From positions 3,195,001-3,259,000 of the forward strand of contig NZ_LT222319.1 in the NCBI RefSeq assembly GCF_900074915.1: a DNA stretch of 64,000 nt, in the 5' to 3' direction. Under the pieces are notes generated by a model. The model was not told where the DNA came from. It did no database searches and saw only the letters and a program-made list of their open reading frames with translations. Source of the DNA: Pseudomonas cerasi (GTDB lineage: Bacteria > Pseudomonadota > Gammaproteobacteria > Pseudomonadales > Pseudomonadaceae). Both the position numbers and the translations under genes were made by a program. This document shows positions 62,575 through 64,000 of the stretch, in pieces. Each line of letters begins with the position of its first letter. The stretch's first letter is position 1.

Positions 62575-64000
62575 TTAACGCAGGTTGGTTTTCGCCAGTT
62601 CCAGCACTTCACTGCCGCGCCCGCTCATGATCGCGCGCATCATGTACAGGCTGAAGCCCTTGGCCTGGGCCAGCTTGATTTTCGGTGGGATGCCCAGCTC
62701 CTGCTTGGCAGTGACAACGTCGATCAGCACCGGACCGGGATGATCGAACGCCTCGCGCAAGGCGGCAGGCAACTCTTCGGCGTTCTCGACACGCAGGCCC
62801 AGAATGCCTGCGCCCAGGGCAATCCCGGCGAAGTTGGTTTCATGCAGGTCAGTGCCATGCGGCACGTAGCCGCTGGCTTTCATTTCCATGTCGACGAAGC
62901 CCAGCGAGCTGTTATTGAACACCACTATCTTGATAGGCAGGTTCAACTGACGAATGCTCAGCAGGTCGCCCAGCAACATGGACAGACCGCCGTCGCCACA
63001 CAAGGCTACGACCTGACGATCCGGATGTTCAGCCTTGGCCCCCAGAGCTTGTGGCAAAGCGTTGGCCATCGAGCCGTGGTTGAACGAGCCGAGCAGACTG
63101 CGCTTGCCATTCATGTGCAGATAGCGTGCAGCCCACAGCGTCGGCGTACCGACGTCGACGGTAAAGATCGCATCGGCATCCGCCTGCTCGTCGACCAGTC
63201 GAGTGAGGTACTGCGGATGAATCGGCGTACCATCTGGCGTCGGGGTGGCCAGCTCGTCCAATTCTTCACGGGCCTTGGCGTAGTGCTTCAGGGCCTTGTC
63301 GAGGAAACGGCGATCGGTGTGCGGCCTGAGCTTTGGCTGAAGCGCCTCCAGGGTTTCCCGCACCCCGCCCACCAGACCCAGCGCCACCGGCGTGCGACGC
63401 CCTAGCTGGGTCGGATCGAGGTCAATCTGGATGATGTCGGCTTTTTCGGGATAGAAATTCCGATAGGGGAAGCTGCTGCCGAGAATCACCAGCGTGTCGC
63501 AGGAGAGCATGGCGTGGTAGCCGGAGCTGAAGCCGATCAGGCCGGTCATGCCGACGTCGAAGGGATTGTCGTATTCGACATGCTGCTTGCCGCGCAATGC
63601 GTGAACGATCGGCGCGCCCAGCGTATCCGCCAACGCCAGAACCTGCTCGTGGGCACCCTCGCAACCCGCACCGCACAGGAGTGTGACGGCTTTGGAATCG
63701 TTGAGCATGTCGGCCATCGACTGCAGATCGTTTTCGGCAGGCACCACGTTGGGCGCTGTAGCCTCGATCCATTTTGCCGCGACATCCGGCGCAGCGCTGA
63801 GCGCCACGTCGCCCGGCAAGACGATTACCGCCACACCTTTCTGACTGATCGCAGCACGCATGGCACGTTCCAGCACACGCGGGAACTGCTCGGGGTTGCT
63901 GACCAGTTCGACGAAGTGGCTGCACTCCTTGAACAGCTCCTGCGGATGGGTTTCCTGAAAGTAATCCAGACCGATTTCCGAAGACGGAATATGCGCAGCA
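62575..64000 (-). CDS. poxB: pyruvate dehydrogenase (quinone)/pyruvate oxidase-like ThDP enzyme (partial)
   Basis: The window holds the C-terminal 474 residues or so; the frame stays open to the edge (IPSSEIGLDYFQETHPQELF). The central domain has VTLLCGAGCEGAHEQVLALA and the ThDP-binding motif is VVALCGDGGLSMLLGDLLSI...VVFNNSSLGF (GDG at its start and NN at its end). It resembles PoxB, which oxidises pyruvate to acetate and CO2 and passes electrons to ubiquinone. It ends LELAKTNLR without the long amphipathic membrane helix of E. coli PoxB, although the length is near normal. An acetolactate synthase-like function is less likely. Confidence 0.88.
   Translation of the reverse strand, partial: AAHIPSSEIGLDYFQETHPQELFKECSHFVELVSNPEQFPRVLERAMRAAISQKGVAVIVLPGDVALSAAPDVAAKWIEATAPNVVPAENDLQSMADMLNDSKAVTLLCGAGCEGAHEQVLALADTLGAPIVHALRGKQHVEYDNPFDVGMTGLIGFSSGYHAMLSCDTLVILGSSFPYRNFYPEKADIIQIDLDPTQLGRRTPVALGLVGGVRETLEALQPKLRPHTDRRFLDKALKHYAKAREELDELATPTPDGTPIHPQYLTRLVDEQADADAIFTVDVGTPTLWAARYLHMNGKRSLLGSFNHGSMANALPQALGAKAEHPDRQVVALCGDGGLSMLLGDLLSIRQLNLPIKIVVFNNSSLGFVDMEMKASGYVPHGTDLHETNFAGIALGAGILGLRVENAEELPAALREAFDHPGPVLIDVVTAKQELGIPPKIKLAQAKGFSLYMMRAIMSGRGSEVLELAKTNLR

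Noticed and set aside
1..64000. CRISPR arrays, rRNA, tRNA, insertion sequences with transposase
   Set aside because: No regularly spaced repeats, no recognisable stable RNA gene and no transposase or integrase frame were found.

Overview
The window looks like a chromosomal segment of a plant-associated Pseudomonas of the P. syringae group. The basis is a rhizobial-type second type III secretion system (T3SS), copies of the short P. syringae-style palindromic repeat, many chemoreceptors, DNA polymerase II, and GC-rich housekeeping genes. The species call is inference; no rRNA or tRNA gene is present to anchor it.

Region 1 (1-8,900): the edge of a T3SS cluster. On the minus strand a small charged protein, an SctD/FHA inner-membrane ring protein, an unknown protein, a TPR protein, the export-gate protein RhcV/SctV and the start of a split secretin (RhcC2-like) follow one another; the last five are chained by 4-base ATGA overlaps. 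Divergent from them is a 1156-residue HrpF/NolX-type translocator with about six N-terminal repeats. The intergenic region between them carries a repeated TGTGAAA/GTTGTGAAA operator-like motif.

Region 2 (9,200-19,500): an APC amino-acid permease; an arabinose-type ABC importer (araFGH) with an SMP-30 lactonase and a divergent periplasmic aldose 1-epimerase, tied together by three FadR/GntR-like sites; then a zinc/manganese ABC importer (ATPase, permease, binding protein) behind a tiny coupled membrane protein and a Zur-like palindrome.

Region 3 (19,600-31,500): DNA repair and general metabolism. A perfect LexA box precedes a radical-SAM/TIGR03915 putative DNA-repair pair; next come a sirtuin, DNA polymerase II, a CBS protein, a DUF4174 protein, an acetylornithine-type aminotransferase with divergent LysR regulator, an HBM-type chemoreceptor and a GAF protein.

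Region 4 (31,500-40,500): accessory region. A TauD-like dioxygenase, a DUF2314/ankyrin membrane protein and GNAT enzymes surround two unusual items: (a) a histidine-rich leader peptide with an attenuator in front of a compact, frameshifted HisS-like gene; (b) an AT-rich insert carrying an AAA ATPase plus HNH nuclease pair resembling a Septu (PtuAB) phage-defence system, flanked on both sides by genes that seem to have lost their 5' ends.

Region 5 (40,500-64,000): mostly core genes. TerC/CBS/CorC membrane protein, FKBP isomerase, DUF1275 protein, rRNA-type methyltransferase, chemoreceptor; an IclR-controlled operon joining a polyamine-type ABC importer to a three-subunit HcnABC/opine-oxidase-like dehydrogenase; a Na+/H+ antiporter, MoaA, small envelope proteins, a NIT-domain chemoreceptor, and a pyruvate oxidase-like enzyme running off the end.
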